From positions 62,001 through 126,000 of the forward strand of contig JAOOBT010000003.1 in NCBI GenBank assembly GCA_028404615.1: 64,000 nt of DNA, in the 5' to 3' direction. Shown in pieces: positions 51,198 through 61,170 of this stretch (the stretch's first letter is position 1; the number at the start of each line of letters is the position of its first letter). Position numbers and translations under genes: made by a program. Source of the DNA: Candidatus Pelagibacter sp. (GTDB taxonomy: Bacteria; Pseudomonadota; Alphaproteobacteria; Pelagibacterales; Pelagibacteraceae). The notes below the pieces were generated by a model. That model saw only the letters and a list, made by a program, of their open reading frames with translations. It was not told the origin of the DNA and made no database searches.

Positions 51198-53113
51198 TTT
51201 GTAAATTTATTTTTATTTTTTGCTAATATTATTTTTGAATTTAAAGTTTCTTCTACTTTATTTAATATTGATAAACTGTCTAAACCTGCTGTTTCATACA
51301 TTTTTTCAGGGGTATCTTGATCGATAAAAATATCTGGTAAAATCATTGATCTGAATTTCAAACCAGTATCAAATACACCTCTTTCAGATAATAATTGAGA
51401 CACGTGAGATCCAAAACCACCAATTGAACCCTCTTCTATTGTAATTAGTACTTCATGATTGGTTGCAATTTCAATTATTAATTTTTCATCTAATGGTTTT
51501 GCAAATCTTGCATCCACAATGGTACACTCTACTCCTTTTTTGGAAAGTTTATCTGATGCCTTTTTGCATTCTTCAAGTCTAGTACCAAAATTTAATAAAG
51601 CTACTTTTTTTCCATCTTTAATAATTCTACCTTTTCCAATTTCTAAAATTTCCTTTGTTGAAGGTAGTTTAACTCCAACGCCATTACCACGGGGATATCT
51701 AAAAGCTGAAGGACGATCATTAATATTAACTGAGGTATTAATCATTTTTACGAGTTCAGCTTCATCGCTTGCAGCCATAACCACAAAATTAGGTAATGTT
51801 GATAAATAAGTAATATCAAATGAACCAGCATGTGTAGGTCCATCAGCGCCTACTAATCCTGCACGATCTATAGCAAATCTTACTGGTAATGATTGTAAAG
51901 CTACATCATGTACTACTTGGTCGTAAGCTCTTTGTAAAAAAGTAGAGTAAATCGCTGCATAGGGTTTATAACCTTCTGTTGCTAATCCTGCTGCAAAAGT
52001 AACTGCATGTTGTTCTGCTATTCCAACATCAAAAGTTCGATCAGGAAATTTTTTTTCAAATAAGTTTAATCCTGTACCTGAAGGCATAGCACCCGTAATA
52101 CCAATGATTTTTGTATCTTGTTCTGCATGTTTGATTAAAGTTTCAGCAAACACATTAGTGTAAGAGGGAATGTTTGACTTAGATTTTGTTTGCTCTCCTG
52201 TCGAAATGTTAAATTTTGAGACGCCGTGATATTTATCACCTGAGTCTTCAGCAGGTTTATAACCTTTACCCTTTTGCGTTCTCACATGTATCAATACAGG
52301 GCCTTGATGATTTGAATTTTTAACATTTTCAAAAATCTGGACTAAATTTTCTACATCATGTCCATCAATTGGACCTACATAATAAAATCCTAACTCATTA
52401 AATAGCGTTCCTCCTGTAACAATATTTCTAAATAAATCTTCAGCTTTACCAGCTTTTTGACTAAACCTTTTGGAAAAAGATGAAATTATCATTTTTATAG
52501 TTTCTCTTAGACTAAAATATATTTTTCCGGATAATAATTTGGCTAAATAGTTACTCATAGCTCCTACCGGTCTAGCAATCGACATATCATTGTCATTTAA
52601 AACAACTATTAAATTAGATTTTAAAACTCCGGCATTATTCATTGCCTCGTAAGCCATCCCTGCACTCATAGCGCCGTCTCCAATTACAGCTATGACATTA
52701 TTTTTATCATTTGATAATTTTTTTGCTACAGCCATTCCTAAAGTCGAGGAAATAGATGTAGAACTATGTGCTGCTCCAAAAGGATCATATTCACTTTCAG
52801 TTCGTTTTGTGAATCCAGATAATCCACCGCCTTTCCTTAGGGTCTTAATTCTATCCCTTCTACCAGTTATAATTTTGTGAGGATAACATTGATGGCTAAC
52901 GTCCCAAACTAATTTATCTTTAGGAGTGTTAAAAACATAATGTAAAGCTACAGTTAATTCAACCACTCCGAGGCCCGCGCCTAGATGCCCTCCTGTCTCG
53001 GAGACAACGTCAATTAATTCATCTCTTAATTCGTCTGAAATTTTTCTCAGATCAGCTTTTTTAAATTTTCTTAAGTCTGCAGGAAAGTTAATTTGTTTGA
53101 TAAGTCTACCCAT
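51194..53113 (-). CDS. dxs: 1-deoxy-D-xylulose-5-phosphate synthase
   Basis: Dxs joins pyruvate and glyceraldehyde 3-phosphate to DXP, feeding isoprenoids, thiamine and PLP. The 639-residue protein has the thiamine diphosphate motif [16 protein letters not shown] near residues 147-162, [10 protein letters not shown] near 71-80, A-E-Q-H-A-V near 370-375 and the transketolase-type [13 protein letters not shown] near 412-424. It ends the xseB-ispA-dxs unit, overlapping ispA by one base, which is the common bacterial order. Confidence 0.97.
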   Translation of the reverse strand: MGRLIKQINFPADLRKFKKADLRKISDELRDELIDVVSETGGHLGAGLGVVELTVALHYVFNTPKDKLVWDVSHQCYPHKIITGRRDRIKTLRKGGGLSGFTKRTESEYDPFGAAHSSTSISSTLGMAVAKKLSNDKNNVIAVIGDGAMSAGMAYEAMNNAGVLKSNLIVVLNDNDMSIARPVGAMSNYLAKLLSGKIYFSLRETIKMIISSFSKRFSQKAGKAEDLFRNIVTGGTLFNELGFYYVGPIDGHDVENLVQIFENVKNSNHQGPVLIHVRTQKGKGYKPAEDSGDKYHGVSKFNISTGEQTKSKSNIPSYTNVFAETLIKHAEQDTKIIGITGAMPSGTGLNLFEKKFPDRTFDVGIAEQHAVTFAAGLATEGYKPYAAIYSTFLQRAYDQVVHDVALQSLPVRFAIDRAGLVGADGPTHAGSFDITYLSTLPNFVVMAASDEAELVKMINTSVNINDRPSAFRYPRGNGVGVKLPSTKEILEIGKGRIIKDGKKVALLNFGTRLEECKKASDKLSKKGVECTIVDARFAKPLDEKLIIEIATNHEVLITIEEGSIGGFGSHVSQLLSERGVFDTGLKFRSMILPDIFIDQDTPEKMYETAGLDSLSILNKVEETLNSKIILAKNKNKFTN

Positions 53114-53988
53114 TAAAATTTTCTTTCTAGTATAAATTCAATTGTTTTAACTAATTCATTTGCTTTTTTTCCATGTTTTTTCAATTTACGCAATATTTTT
53201 CTCTTTAAATTATTAGCATACAAATAAGCTTTTTTTTCACCCATCAACTTTAATAAAGTTGATTTACCTTTTTTGTTATCTTTTTTAACAGGCTTACCAA
53301 CTAAGCTCAATGATCCCTTTTTATCTAAAAGATCGTCAGCCAACTGAAATAACAAACCTATTTCTTCACCGAGTTTACTTAAAAATAATTTTTCACTTTT
53401 ATCCTTATTTGCTACAACTCCAACGGAATATAAACAGAAGTTAAATAGTTTCCCAGTTTTTTTTTTTTGCATTTCAATAATTTGATTTATTGATTTTTTT
53501 TTATTTTCGTATCTAAGATCTAATTCCTGGCCGCCAGCAATCCCAGTATGTCCTGAACAAATAGCTAAATATCTAGCTATCTCATTTTTAACTTTTGAGT
53601 CGAGATTAAAATTTTTGCTAGTTATAATTTCAAAAGCTAAAGTTAAAAGTGAACTACCAGCTAATACCGCTGATGCTTCTCCAAATTTTATATGTGTCGA
53701 TGGTTTTCCTCTTCTTATTGAGTCATTATCCATACAAGGCAAATCATCATGTATTAATGAATATGAATGTATACACTCTACAGCAGCGCAAATATTTATC
53801 AATTTTTTTTCACTTAAATTATATATTTTACCCGTGTCAAAAATTATAGATGATCTAATTTTTTTTCCACCTGATATAACTCCATATTTCATTGGCTTTA
53901 TGAGTAAAGATTTATTTTGTAATTTTAAATAATTAAGTAAAAATCTATCGACTTTTTTTGCATTTTTTTTTAATTTTATTTTAATCAT
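53113..53988 (-). CDS. ispA: Farnesyl diphosphate synthase-type polyprenyl synthase
   Basis: This 291-residue short-chain prenyltransferase has G-G-K-K-I-R near residues 39-44, first aspartate-rich motif D-D-L-P-C-M-D near 80-86 followed by R-R-G-K-P-S-T-H, and second motif D-D-L-L-D near 217-221. The two extra residues in the first motif (C-M) are the bacterial FPP synthase hallmark. Product length could be C15 or C20; proteorhodopsin-bearing cells need geranylgeranyl diphosphate for retinal. It is one base from xseB and overlaps dxs by one base. Confidence 0.92.
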   Translation of the reverse strand: MIKIKLKKNAKKVDRFLLNYLKLQNKSLLIKPMKYGVISGGKKIRSSIIFDTGKIYNLSEKKLINICAAVECIHSYSLIHDDLPCMDNDSIRRGKPSTHIKFGEASAVLAGSSLLTLAFEIITSKNFNLDSKVKNEIARYLAICSGHTGIAGGQELDLRYENKKKSINQIIEMQKKKTGKLFNFCLYSVGVVANKDKSEKLFLSKLGEEIGLLFQLADDLLDKKGSLSLVGKPVKKDNKKGKSTLLKLMGEKKAYLYANNLKRKILRKLKKHGKKANELVKTIEFILERKF

Positions 53989-54195
53989 TTATTTTTTTCC
54001 TGAAATTTCCTTGAACTTTTTTTTGAACAATTCATCAATATGTTTATTAAGCTGTATAAGTCTTTGGTAATCACCTATTGAGTCATCTAGATTGGTCGTT
54101 TGATTTTCTAATTTGCTCAAAATTTCATCTATTTCCCTTCTAGTCTCTTTTAATGATTTACTTTTTATATCAGCTGGAATATTTTCATATTTCAT
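53989..54195 (-). CDS. xseB: Exodeoxyribonuclease VII small subunit
   Basis: This 68-residue acidic helical protein has the family features: an R-x-E-I-D-E-I-L-S-K-L-E segment near residues 20-31, D-D-S-I-G-D-Y near 38-44 and Y-Q-R-L near 44-47, forming a coiled coil with the large subunit. It trims single-stranded DNA in repair. It is the first gene of xseB-ispA-dxs, directly adjacent to ispA. It is divergent from tsaC with only 21 bases between the starts, so the promoters must overlap the coding regions. Confidence 0.9.
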   Translation of the reverse strand: MKYENIPADIKSKSLKETRREIDEILSKLENQTTNLDDSIGDYQRLIQLNKHIDELFKKKFKEISGKK

Positions 54196-54216
54196 CTGAT
54201 AAATAATAATTACATT

Positions 54217-55173
54217 ATGAAAAATAGCTATTCAAATATATATACTTTCAACGAAAAAATTCTTAACAAATTGGTTAATAGTTTAAAAAATGGAGGTGTT
54301 GCAGGGCTGCCGACAGAAACAGTGTATGGGCTGGGAGGGAATGCTTATTTAAAAAAATCTGTTCAAAAGATATTTGAATTAAAGGGTAGGCCAAAAAATA
54401 ATCCACTTATAATTCATTATCATAGTTTAAACGATGCAAAGAATGACATTGAAATTAATAATTATTTAGTAAATTTATATAGAAAATTTTGTCCAGGACC
54501 TATTACATTTATTTTAAAACGAAAAATGAAATCTAAAATTCAACCCTCCGCATGTGCAAAATTAAATACAGTAGCTGTCAGATTTCCAAAGCATAGGGTT
54601 GTGAGAACTTTGTTAAAAAAAATTGAGTTTCCTTTAGCCATGCCTAGCGCAAATAAATCTTCAGGTGTTAGTCCAGTTAGCCCAAAAGATGTTTTTGAAG
54701 AATTCAAAGAAAAACTTAAATTAATTATAAATGGTGGAAGTTGTAAAATAGGTTTAGAGTCAACTGTAATTGATTTAACTGGTACACCACAAATTTTACG
54801 GCCAGGCATCATTGATAAATTTTTAATAGAAAAAACTTTAAAATTAAAAGTTCTTTACAATTTTAAAAATAAAAAAATTATGTCCCCTGGAATGATGAAA
54901 AAACATTATTCCCCTGGAATACCTGTTTTAATTAATCAAAAAAAACATGACGGGAAAAGTGCGTTTATTTACTTAGGAGATAAACACAAATATAAAAATT
55001 CTTTTTTTTCTTTAAGCGAAAGATCAAATTTAAAAGAGGCAGCGACAAATTTATACAAGTTATTTAGATTAATAAAAAGAAAAGGCTATAAAAAAATTCA
55101 AATATGTAAAATACCAGATACGGGTCCTGGAATAGCAATCAATGATAGGATAAGAAGAGCATCAAAATTTTAA
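54217..55173 (+). CDS. tsaC: Threonylcarbamoyl-AMP synthase, Sua5 type
   Basis: This enzyme makes threonylcarbamoyl-AMP for the t6A modification at position 37 of ANN-reading tRNAs. The YrdC domain (about residues 10-205) has G-L-P-T-E-T-V-Y-G-L-G near 31-41, K-G-R-P-x-x-N-P-L near 57-65, R-F-P-K-H near 123-127, P-S-A-N-K-S-S-G near 142-149 and L-R-P-G near 197-200. The extra C-terminal Sua5 domain begins with S-P-G-M-M-K-K-H-Y-S-P near 224-234, so this is the long form (318 residues). One base separates it from the ABC ATPase gene. Confidence 0.93.
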   Translation: MKNSYSNIYTFNEKILNKLVNSLKNGGVAGLPTETVYGLGGNAYLKKSVQKIFELKGRPKNNPLIIHYHSLNDAKNDIEINNYLVNLYRKFCPGPITFILKRKMKSKIQPSACAKLNTVAVRFPKHRVVRTLLKKIEFPLAMPSANKSSGVSPVSPKDVFEEFKEKLKLIINGGSCKIGLESTVIDLTGTPQILRPGIIDKFLIEKTLKLKVLYNFKNKKIMSPGMMKKHYSPGIPVLINQKKHDGKSAFIYLGDKHKYKNSFFSLSERSNLKEAATNLYKLFRLIKRKGYKKIQICKIPDTGPGIAINDRIRRASKF

Positions 55174-55174
55174 A

Positions 55175-55909
55175 ATGAAATTGGAAATAAAAAATCTAGT
55201 GAAAAAATTTGAGACTGTAACGGCTGTAAATAACATTAGCTTCACATTAGAAAAAAATAGTACTTTGGGCCTTCTTGGTCCTAATGGATGTGGAAAAACT
55301 ACCTCAATAGGAATGATGCTTGGTTTAATAACACCAACTAGTGGAAAAATATATATAAATGAGATTTCCTTAGAACCAAAAAATAGAATTAAATTATTAA
55401 CTTTGATGAACTTTGCTTCCCCTTATATCGAATTACCAAAAAAACTTACTGTAAAGCAAAATTTAGAGGTTTATGCAAGATTATACGGAGTAAAAAAAAT
55501 CTACGATAGACTGAGTGAATTAGTGGAAGATTTAAATTTGCAAAAATTTTTATACAAAAAAACTGGGGAACTTTCTTCTGGACAAAAAAATAGAGTTGCT
55601 TTAGCAAAATCCCTAATTAATAAACCTAAATTGTTATTTTTAGACGAACCGACAGCTAGTCTGGATCCTGATGTTGGAGATTTTGTTAGGGAGTATATTG
55701 AGAGATATAAAAAAAATAATGAACTCACAATATTGTTAGCTTCACATAATATGAGTGAAGTTGAAAGACTTTGCAATAAAATTGTAATGATGAAGCAAGG
55801 TGAGATCGTAGATAGTGGTACTTGCGGAGAATTAATTAAAAAACATGGAAGAGCTAACTTAGAAGATACTTTTTTAAAAATAGCTAGGAGCAAAAATGAA
55901 TTGGGGTAA
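55175..55909 (+). CDS. ABC transporter ATP-binding subunit (ABC-2 export type)
   Basis: This 244-residue ATPase has Walker A G-P-N-G-C-G-K-T-T near residues 35-43, the signature L-S-S-G-Q-K near 133-138, Walker B L-L-F-L-D-E-P-T near 153-160 and the switch histidine in A-S-H-N near 189-192. It resembles NodI/CcmA-type ATPases that pair with ABC-2 permeases, which is the next gene, overlapping by 14 bp. The pair probably exports a lipid-linked or hydrophobic compound. The substrate could be linked to the three downstream tailoring genes, but adjacency is the only clue. Confidence 0.9.
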   Translation: MKLEIKNLVKKFETVTAVNNISFTLEKNSTLGLLGPNGCGKTTSIGMMLGLITPTSGKIYINEISLEPKNRIKLLTLMNFASPYIELPKKLTVKQNLEVYARLYGVKKIYDRLSELVEDLNLQKFLYKKTGELSSGQKNRVALAKSLINKPKLLFLDEPTASLDPDVGDFVREYIERYKKNNELTILLASHNMSEVERLCNKIVMMKQGEIVDSGTCGELIKKHGRANLEDTFLKIARSKNELG

Positions 55910-56687
55910 AGTATTTGCTTTGAGTTTAAGGCATATATATTTAATTAAAGGTTCTTTCCCAAGAATTCTCGATCTGATTTATTGGCCTACAATTCAAATA
56001 TTTTTGTGGGGATTTATATCTAAATTTTTTACGCTAAGTTCCTCATATTTTGAAAACACCGTAGGAATAATTTTGAGTGCAGCAATACTTTACGATTTTC
56101 TTTTTAGATCCAGCATAAGTTATAATATGATGTTCCTTGAGGAAATTTGGAGTAGAAATTTCACAAACTTGTTTATTGCACCAATTAAACTTAGTGAAAT
56201 AATAACTGCATTAACTTTTACAGCAATTTTTAGAACTTTAATTGGTTTAATTCCTGCAGCATTAATAGCAATCCCTCTTTTTGGTGTTTCTATTTTTAAA
56301 ATCGGAGCTCCATTAGTATTTTTACTTATAACGCTTTATATTTTTGGAGTTACATTAGGTCTTTTGGTGACTGCAGGATTAGTGAGATTTGGACCATCAT
56401 TTGAAAACATTGCTTGGGCGAGTTTGTTTTTTTTAGCGCCCCTAGGATGCATCTATTATCCTATTGAAATATTACCCGGATGGCTTCAAGTTATTGCTAA
56501 ATTACTACCTTTAGTTCACATTTTTGAAGAGATGAGAAATATTTTAATTCATGATATCATAAATTATAGTCAAATATTAAAAGCTATCTTCATATCTTTT
56601 GTTTATTTTTTGATAGGGATACTCATTTTTTACCTATCTTATAATGGAGCCAAAAATAGGGGTACTTTAATTAATATGGGAGAATAG
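55896..56687 (+). CDS. ABC-2 type transporter permease
   Basis: This 263-residue protein has six hydrophobic helices and the ABC-2 pattern, with a W-P-T-I-Q-I-F-L-W-G-F first core helix near residues 28-38 and the conserved late block F-F-L-A-P-L-G-C-I-Y-Y-P-I-E-I-L-P near 178-194, matching the P-x-S-G/P-I-E-x-L-P signature of drug or polysaccharide exporters. It overlaps the ATPase gene by 14 bp and ends 3 bases before the oxygenase-like gene, so the same transcript can continue through 59155. Confidence 0.88.
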   Translation: MNWGKVFALSLRHIYLIKGSFPRILDLIYWPTIQIFLWGFISKFFTLSSSYFENTVGIILSAAILYDFLFRSSISYNMMFLEEIWSRNFTNLFIAPIKLSEIITALTFTAIFRTLIGLIPAALIAIPLFGVSIFKIGAPLVFLLITLYIFGVTLGLLVTAGLVRFGPSFENIAWASLFFLAPLGCIYYPIEILPGWLQVIAKLLPLVHIFEEMRNILIHDIINYSQILKAIFISFVYFLIGILIFYLSYNGAKNRGTLINMGE

Positions 56688-56690
56688 AGT

Positions 56691-57398
56691 ATGCATAAAA
56701 ATATAGAAGAAATTAAAAAACTAGAGGGTTCACCAAAAATAATAAAAAATTTATTTAGTAATAATGAATTAGAAAAATTTTTTAAGCTTTATCAAGACTT
56801 ACCAACTACAGTCCATAACAAAAAACAAAATGTAATAAAAAAAAGATGGCTTAAAAATTACAGCAGTGAACTTGAGTCTCTTTTTTACAATAAAGTAAAA
56901 AATGAAATTGGAGAGTTCAAAATGGATAATCTGAAAGATGAAAATAATGATGATATTTTAGGCCTTTTTCAAGAAAGCTATAACCCTATAGGTTTACATG
57001 TAGATGCAGGCTTTAATTTAAATGAGATAATTTTTAAACAAACTTTAATTCCACTTACTTCTAAAGGTAGTACAGTTATTTTCAAGAATAAATTTTACGG
57101 GAATTCAACTAATTTCACAATTGATGAAAACGAACTTAAAGTAACTAATCTTAAATATGGTCAAAACGTAAGATCTTCTGAACATTTAAATTTATATACA
57201 AAAAAGCCCTTTAATAAAGAAAAACATCAAAAATATTTAAAACATGAAAAAATTGAAAATCTTGAGGGATTAGAAATTGATATAGTCTATGAATGGGAAT
57301 TGGGTTCGATGTTGATTTTTGATAGGACCAGGCTTCATTGTTCATCGTCTCTAATCGATGGAAAGAAAATAGGACTCACTACATTTACAAAAAAATAA
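56691..57398 (+). CDS. Putative 2-oxoglutarate-Fe(II) oxygenase-like protein
   Basis: No family is recognised with certainty. The 235-residue sequence has the layout of Fe(II)/2-oxoglutarate oxygenases: H103 and D105 in G-L-H-V-D-A-G-F, a second histidine H216 in R-T-R-L-H-C-S-S, and a basic pair K225/K226 nine residues later that could bind 2-oxoglutarate, before a T-T-F-T end strand. The H-x-D ... H spacing of about 111 residues is longer than in many members (often 50-100) but allowed. It lies 3 bases after the ABC permease and 12 before the FkbM methyltransferase, so it may hydroxylate a sugar, lipid or peptide of the envelope. Confidence 0.55.
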   Translation: MHKNIEEIKKLEGSPKIIKNLFSNNELEKFFKLYQDLPTTVHNKKQNVIKKRWLKNYSSELESLFYNKVKNEIGEFKMDNLKDENNDDILGLFQESYNPIGLHVDAGFNLNEIIFKQTLIPLTSKGSTVIFKNKFYGNSTNFTIDENELKVTNLKYGQNVRSSEHLNLYTKKPFNKEKHQKYLKHEKIENLEGLEIDIVYEWELGSMLIFDRTRLHCSSSLIDGKKIGLTTFTKK

Positions 57399-57410
57399 AT
57401 ATTTTCAAAT

Positions 57411-58355
57411 ATGAAAATTAAAATCCAAAAATTTTTTAGAAGTTTATTAAAACCACTATTGCCTATTATTTATAAAATACTGATTACTTTTAAATTAAAT
57501 AGAAGAGTAATCAATTTCTTGAATGAAAAAGCTTACAAAAGTAATGAACAACATAATTTTAAAGAACATATAGAGAATTTAATTAAAAACGAAAAGATTG
57601 TAGCATTAGATGTTGGTGCTCAGGGGGGGTTCAATTCTGACAATTTTTTTCCAAGTAAATATAACCAATTTTTTGAAAGTATTTTAGTAGAGCCGATAAA
57701 AGAGGAGGCTAATAAATTGAAAGGACAAAAATTTCTTATTAAAAAAGGTCTATGGAGCAATAAAGAAAAGAAAAATTTGTATATTTTAGATAATAGATTA
57801 GGAAGTTCATCTATGTACATGCCAAATGAGGAAGCTTTTGATTTACATAGAATTAAACAAAAAGATTTTCAAAATTATCAAGTAACGCGAACAATTCAAA
57901 TAGAGTGTGATACGATAAGTAATCAACTTTCTGAACTAAATGTAAACAAGCTAGATTATCTTAAAATTGACACTCAAGGAGCAGAATTTGAAATCCTTAA
58001 AGGAATAGGGAGTTTTCGACCGCTGTTAATTAAAATAGAGGTACATTTTTTTTCAATTTATAAAAATGTTCCTAGTTGGCATGAGTTAGTTAATTTTCTT
58101 TATAAGATGAATTATGTTTTAATTGATTGGAAAGGAATTGGAGACCATAGCACAAGAATTCCAGCCGAAGTTGATATGATATTTATACCTAATTTTAACA
58201 ATAATTCTGGTAAAGAATTGATAAAAGCAAATATTGAAAAATTTACAAGCTTGATGCTAATTTTTGGTCATTTAAAAATTCTACAAGTTATACTAAAAAG
58301 ATTTAAAATCAGTAACAATAAAATAGAAAAATTAGAGGATTACTATTTCAATTAA
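57411..58355 (+). CDS. FkbM family SAM-dependent methyltransferase
   Basis: This 314-residue protein has an N-terminal basic and hydrophobic stretch (residues 1-35), then the SAM-binding start A-L-D-V-G-A-Q-G-G near residues 64-72, an acidic strand V-E-P near 94-96, and the FkbM-type L-K-I-D-T-Q-G-A-E-F-E-I-L-K-G near 183-197 plus I-K-I-E-V near 206-210. FkbM enzymes often O-methylate sugars of surface polysaccharides or natural products. It is followed with a one-base overlap by a GT17 glycosyltransferase, which supports a sugar-tailoring role. Confidence 0.85.
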   Translation: MKIKIQKFFRSLLKPLLPIIYKILITFKLNRRVINFLNEKAYKSNEQHNFKEHIENLIKNEKIVALDVGAQGGFNSDNFFPSKYNQFFESILVEPIKEEANKLKGQKFLIKKGLWSNKEKKNLYILDNRLGSSSMYMPNEEAFDLHRIKQKDFQNYQVTRTIQIECDTISNQLSELNVNKLDYLKIDTQGAEFEILKGIGSFRPLLIKIEVHFFSIYKNVPSWHELVNFLYKMNYVLIDWKGIGDHSTRIPAEVDMIFIPNFNNNSGKELIKANIEKFTSLMLIFGHLKILQVILKRFKISNNKIEKLEDYYFN

Positions 58356-59155
58356 TGGCTATTTATGACTGCTTTCAATATTTTAATGAAGATCATATCG
58401 TTGATCTAAGATTAAATATTTTGGACAAATTTGTTGATTATTTTGTTATTTCTGAGTCGACTAAAACTCATCAAGGGAAAATAAAAAGATTAAATTTTGA
58501 TGTTAAAAAATTTTCTAAGTTCCAAAAAAAAATAATTTTTATAGCTGCAGATTATAAAGAGAATATCAATTTTGATAAACACACTGGTGGTGAGTCTCCT
58601 ATAGAACAACATCAAAGAAATGCCTTAATGGAAGGTGTCAAAAATGCTTCCCCCGAAGATCTAATAATTTTGTCTGACTCAGATGAAATTCCTGACCTTA
58701 CAAAATTATCAAAGATAAATAATAAAAAAAAATTCATAGCATTTTCTCAAAAAATGTTCATGTACAAAATAAATTTACAAAACTTAGAAGAGAGTAATTG
58801 GATTGGTTCAAGAATTGCAAAAAAGAAAAATATTAAATCATTTCAAGATCTGAGAAATTTAAAATTTAAAAATTATCCTTTTTGGAGAGTAGACAAATTA
58901 AATCAACAAATAATAGATGGTGGTTGGCATTTTTCATACATGCAAACACCATCACAAATATTAAAGAAGATACGATCTTTCTCTCACGGTGAATACAATA
59001 ATGACAATTTAAGTGAAAAAAGCATCCAAAAGAAAATATTATCAAATGAGGATATTTTTGGCAGAGGTATTAAATTAAAAAAAATAGAAATTGATAACAC
59101 TTTTCCTGAATATATAACCCAAAATATAGATAAATATTCAGATTGGATTATTTAA
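58355..59155 (+). CDS. Family 17 glycosyltransferase (N-acetylglucosaminyltransferase-like)
   Basis: This 266-residue protein starts with the GT17 pattern I-Y-D-C-F-x-Y-F-N-E near residues 3-12, R-L-N-I-L near 19-23, V-I-S-E-S near 31-35, and the metal-binding L-S-D-S-D-E-I-P near 104-111; G-W-H-F-S near 191-195 and S-F-S-H-G-E-Y near 207-213 follow. The eukaryotic prototype adds bisecting GlcNAc to N-glycans; bacterial members occur in surface glycan loci. It overlaps the FkbM gene by one base and ends 5 bases before tRNA-Arg on the other strand. Confidence 0.85.
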   Translation: MAIYDCFQYFNEDHIVDLRLNILDKFVDYFVISESTKTHQGKIKRLNFDVKKFSKFQKKIIFIAADYKENINFDKHTGGESPIEQHQRNALMEGVKNASPEDLIILSDSDEIPDLTKLSKINNKKKFIAFSQKMFMYKINLQNLEESNWIGSRIAKKKNIKSFQDLRNLKFKNYPFWRVDKLNQQIIDGGWHFSYMQTPSQILKKIRSFSHGEYNNDNLSEKSIQKKILSNEDIFGRGIKLKKIEIDNTFPEYITQNIDKYSDWII

Positions 59156-59160
59156 AGAGA

Positions 59161-59238
59161 TGGTGCGCCGGATAGGAGTCGAACCCATAACCTCCGGAGC
59201 CGAAATCCGGCGCTCTATCCAGTTGAAGCTACCGGCGC
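59161..59238 (-). tRNA. tRNA-Arg (anticodon UCG)
   Basis: On the minus strand GCGCCGG (59238-59232) pairs with CCGGCGC, followed by A and an encoded CCA at 59163-59161. The anticodon stem CCGGA/TCCGG holds the loop TTTCGGC, giving TCG, which reads CGA arginine codons. The T-arm carries GTTCGAC. It is 78 bases long and sits between the surface-modification genes and rluD. Confidence 0.97.
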
Positions 59239-59262
59239 AATATGAATAATTTAAATTAATTT

Positions 59263-60243
59263 ATGAATAATACAATAAAATTTTCTGTTAATTCGAAAAA
59301 TAGTGGAAAAAGATTAGATATTTTTTTAACGGAAAATATAAATGATTTCACAAGAACATATTTAAAAAAATTAATTACCAATAAACAAGTAAAAATTAAT
59401 GGTTCTATAACTGCATTACCATCAGCCAAAGTAAAATATAATGATCAAATATTAATTAATGTTATTGAAAATAATACTCAAACTATTGCTCCAAAAAATA
59501 TTAAATTAGAAATAATTCATGAAGATAAAGATATATTAATAATAAATAAGCCAAAAGGTATGGTTGTTCATCCGGGTGCTGGAAATTATGAAAATACTTT
59601 AGTTAATGCTTTACTGTTTAAATACAAAAAAACTTTATCAAATATAAACGGAAAATTACGACCAGGAATCGTTCATAGAATTGATAAAAATACTAGCGGA
59701 TTAATTGTAGTAGCTAAAAATAACTTAGCTCATGCTAATCTAGGAAGTCAATTTAGCAATCACTCTATTAAAAGAAAATATCTTTGTCTATCATGGGGTG
59801 TAATTAGACCTCTTAACGGAAAAATAATAACGTTGATAAAAAGGGATCAAAAAAACAGACAGTTAATGACAGCTAGTGATATTAATGGAAAAAAAGCTAT
59901 AACAAATTACAAGACTGTAAAAGTTTTTAATATTAAAGACGTCCCTAAAATTAGTTTAATTGAGTGCGAACTAGAGACAGGTAGGACACATCAAATCAGA
60001 GTTCATTTAAAATACAAAGGTACCTCTTTGTTGGGGGACAAGCAGTATGGTAAAAAAAATATCAGTTTTAAAAAAGTTAATAGTGATTTTTTTACCCAAT
60101 TGAATAATTTGTCTGGACAAGCCTTACATGCAAAAACTCTGGAATTTTCGCATCCTTCTACAAAAAAATGGATGAGGTTTAATTCAGATCTCCCAGACGG
60201 TTTTAAAAAAATATTGAATTTGCTTGAAAATTTAAGCGGTTGA
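59263..60243 (+). CDS. rluD: 23S rRNA pseudouridine synthase RluD-type
   Basis: This 326-residue enzyme has an N-terminal S4 domain (R-L-D-I-F-L near residues 13-18, and L-I-T-N-K-Q-V-K-I-N-G near 37-47) and the catalytic H-R-I-D-K-N-T-S-G-L near 144-153 with the nucleophilic aspartate. K-P-x-G-M-V-V-H-P near 96-104 and G-R-T-H-Q-I-R-V-H near 241-249 complete the RluA-family signature. The S4 domain plus length favours RluD (U1911/1915/1917) over RluC. It precedes rpoH by 30 bases, an order seen in other alphaproteobacteria. Confidence 0.9.
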   Translation: MNNTIKFSVNSKNSGKRLDIFLTENINDFTRTYLKKLITNKQVKINGSITALPSAKVKYNDQILINVIENNTQTIAPKNIKLEIIHEDKDILIINKPKGMVVHPGAGNYENTLVNALLFKYKKTLSNINGKLRPGIVHRIDKNTSGLIVVAKNNLAHANLGSQFSNHSIKRKYLCLSWGVIRPLNGKIITLIKRDQKNRQLMTASDINGKKAITNYKTVKVFNIKDVPKISLIECELETGRTHQIRVHLKYKGTSLLGDKQYGKKNISFKKVNSDFFTQLNNLSGQALHAKTLEFSHPSTKKWMRFNSDLPDGFKKILNLLENLSG

Positions 60244-60273
60244 AATAATAAATTTAATCTATAAATAAAAAAT

Positions 60274-61170
60274 ATGAGTGAAAAAAATCAAATTAGTAAT
60301 CTTCCTGTACCGTCGGTAGGAGGTTTATCAATTTATTTAGCACAGATAAAAAAATTTCCTATGCTCGATGCAGAGGAGGAGTATATGCTTGCAAAAAATT
60401 GGAGAGAGAATGGAAATTTAAAGGCTGCACATAAATTAGTTACTAGTCATTTAAGATTAGTCGCTAAGATAGCTATGGGTTATCGTGGCTACGGTCTTCC
60501 TGTGAATGAATTAATATCAGAGGGAAATCTTGGATTAATGCAAGCTGTAAAAAAATTTGATCCAGACAAAGGGTTTAGACTTGCGACATATGCAATGTGG
60601 TGGATTAAAGCTGCAATTCAGGAATATGTATTAAGATCATGGAGTTTAGTAAAAATGGGGACTACTACCGCTCAAAAAAAACTATTTTTTAATTTAAAAA
60701 AACTTAAAAATCAAATCGCTCCGGGTCAAGATGGAGATCTAAAAGATGAACATGTAAAAGAAATTTCTAAAAGATTAGACGTAGAATCTCATGAAGTTGT
60801 AAATATGAACAGAAGAATGATGGGTCAAGAAAAATCTTTAAATGATCCTATTAAAAGTGGAGAAACGGATGAGTGGCAAGACTGGTTGGTTGATGATACT
60901 CTAGACCAAGAATTAATAGTTTCTCAAAAACAAGAGTATGACGACAAAAAAGAATTGTTGGAAAGTGCTATGAATATTTTAAATGAAAGAGAAAAAGAAA
61001 TAATTACTGCTAGAAGACTTTCCGAGGAACCAAAAACTTTAGATGAATTAAGTAAAAAATATAAAATTAGCAGAGAAAGAATAAGGCAAATAGAAACTAA
61101 AGCTTTTGAAAAACTGCAAAAGTCTATGATAAATGCAAGTAAATCAAAAAATTTATTACCTTCAAACTAA
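60274..61170 (+). CDS. rpoH: RNA polymerase heat-shock sigma factor (sigma-32)
   Basis: This 298-residue sigma-70-family protein has region 2 (H-L-R-L-V-A-K-I-A near residues 60-68, [18 protein letters not shown] near 95-112), the RpoH box Q-K-K-L-F-F-N-L-K near 134-142 that separates it from other group 3 sigmas, and region 4 with the helix-turn-helix [14 protein letters not shown] near 263-276. It directs heat-shock transcription, one of few sigma factors expected in SAR11. It ends in a 4-bp stop overlap with purA. Confidence 0.95.
   Translation: MSEKNQISNLPVPSVGGLSIYLAQIKKFPMLDAEEEYMLAKNWRENGNLKAAHKLVTSHLRLVAKIAMGYRGYGLPVNELISEGNLGLMQAVKKFDPDKGFRLATYAMWWIKAAIQEYVLRSWSLVKMGTTTAQKKLFFNLKKLKNQIAPGQDGDLKDEHVKEISKRLDVESHEVVNMNRRMMGQEKSLNDPIKSGETDEWQDWLVDDTLDQELIVSQKQEYDDKKELLESAMNILNEREKEIITARRLSEEPKTLDELSKKYKISRERIRQIETKAFEKLQKSMINASKSKNLLPSN

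Noticed and set aside
53615..53932. 105-codon plus-strand frame opposite ispA
   Set aside because: It lies wholly antisense to conserved prenyltransferase motifs and shows no start signals.
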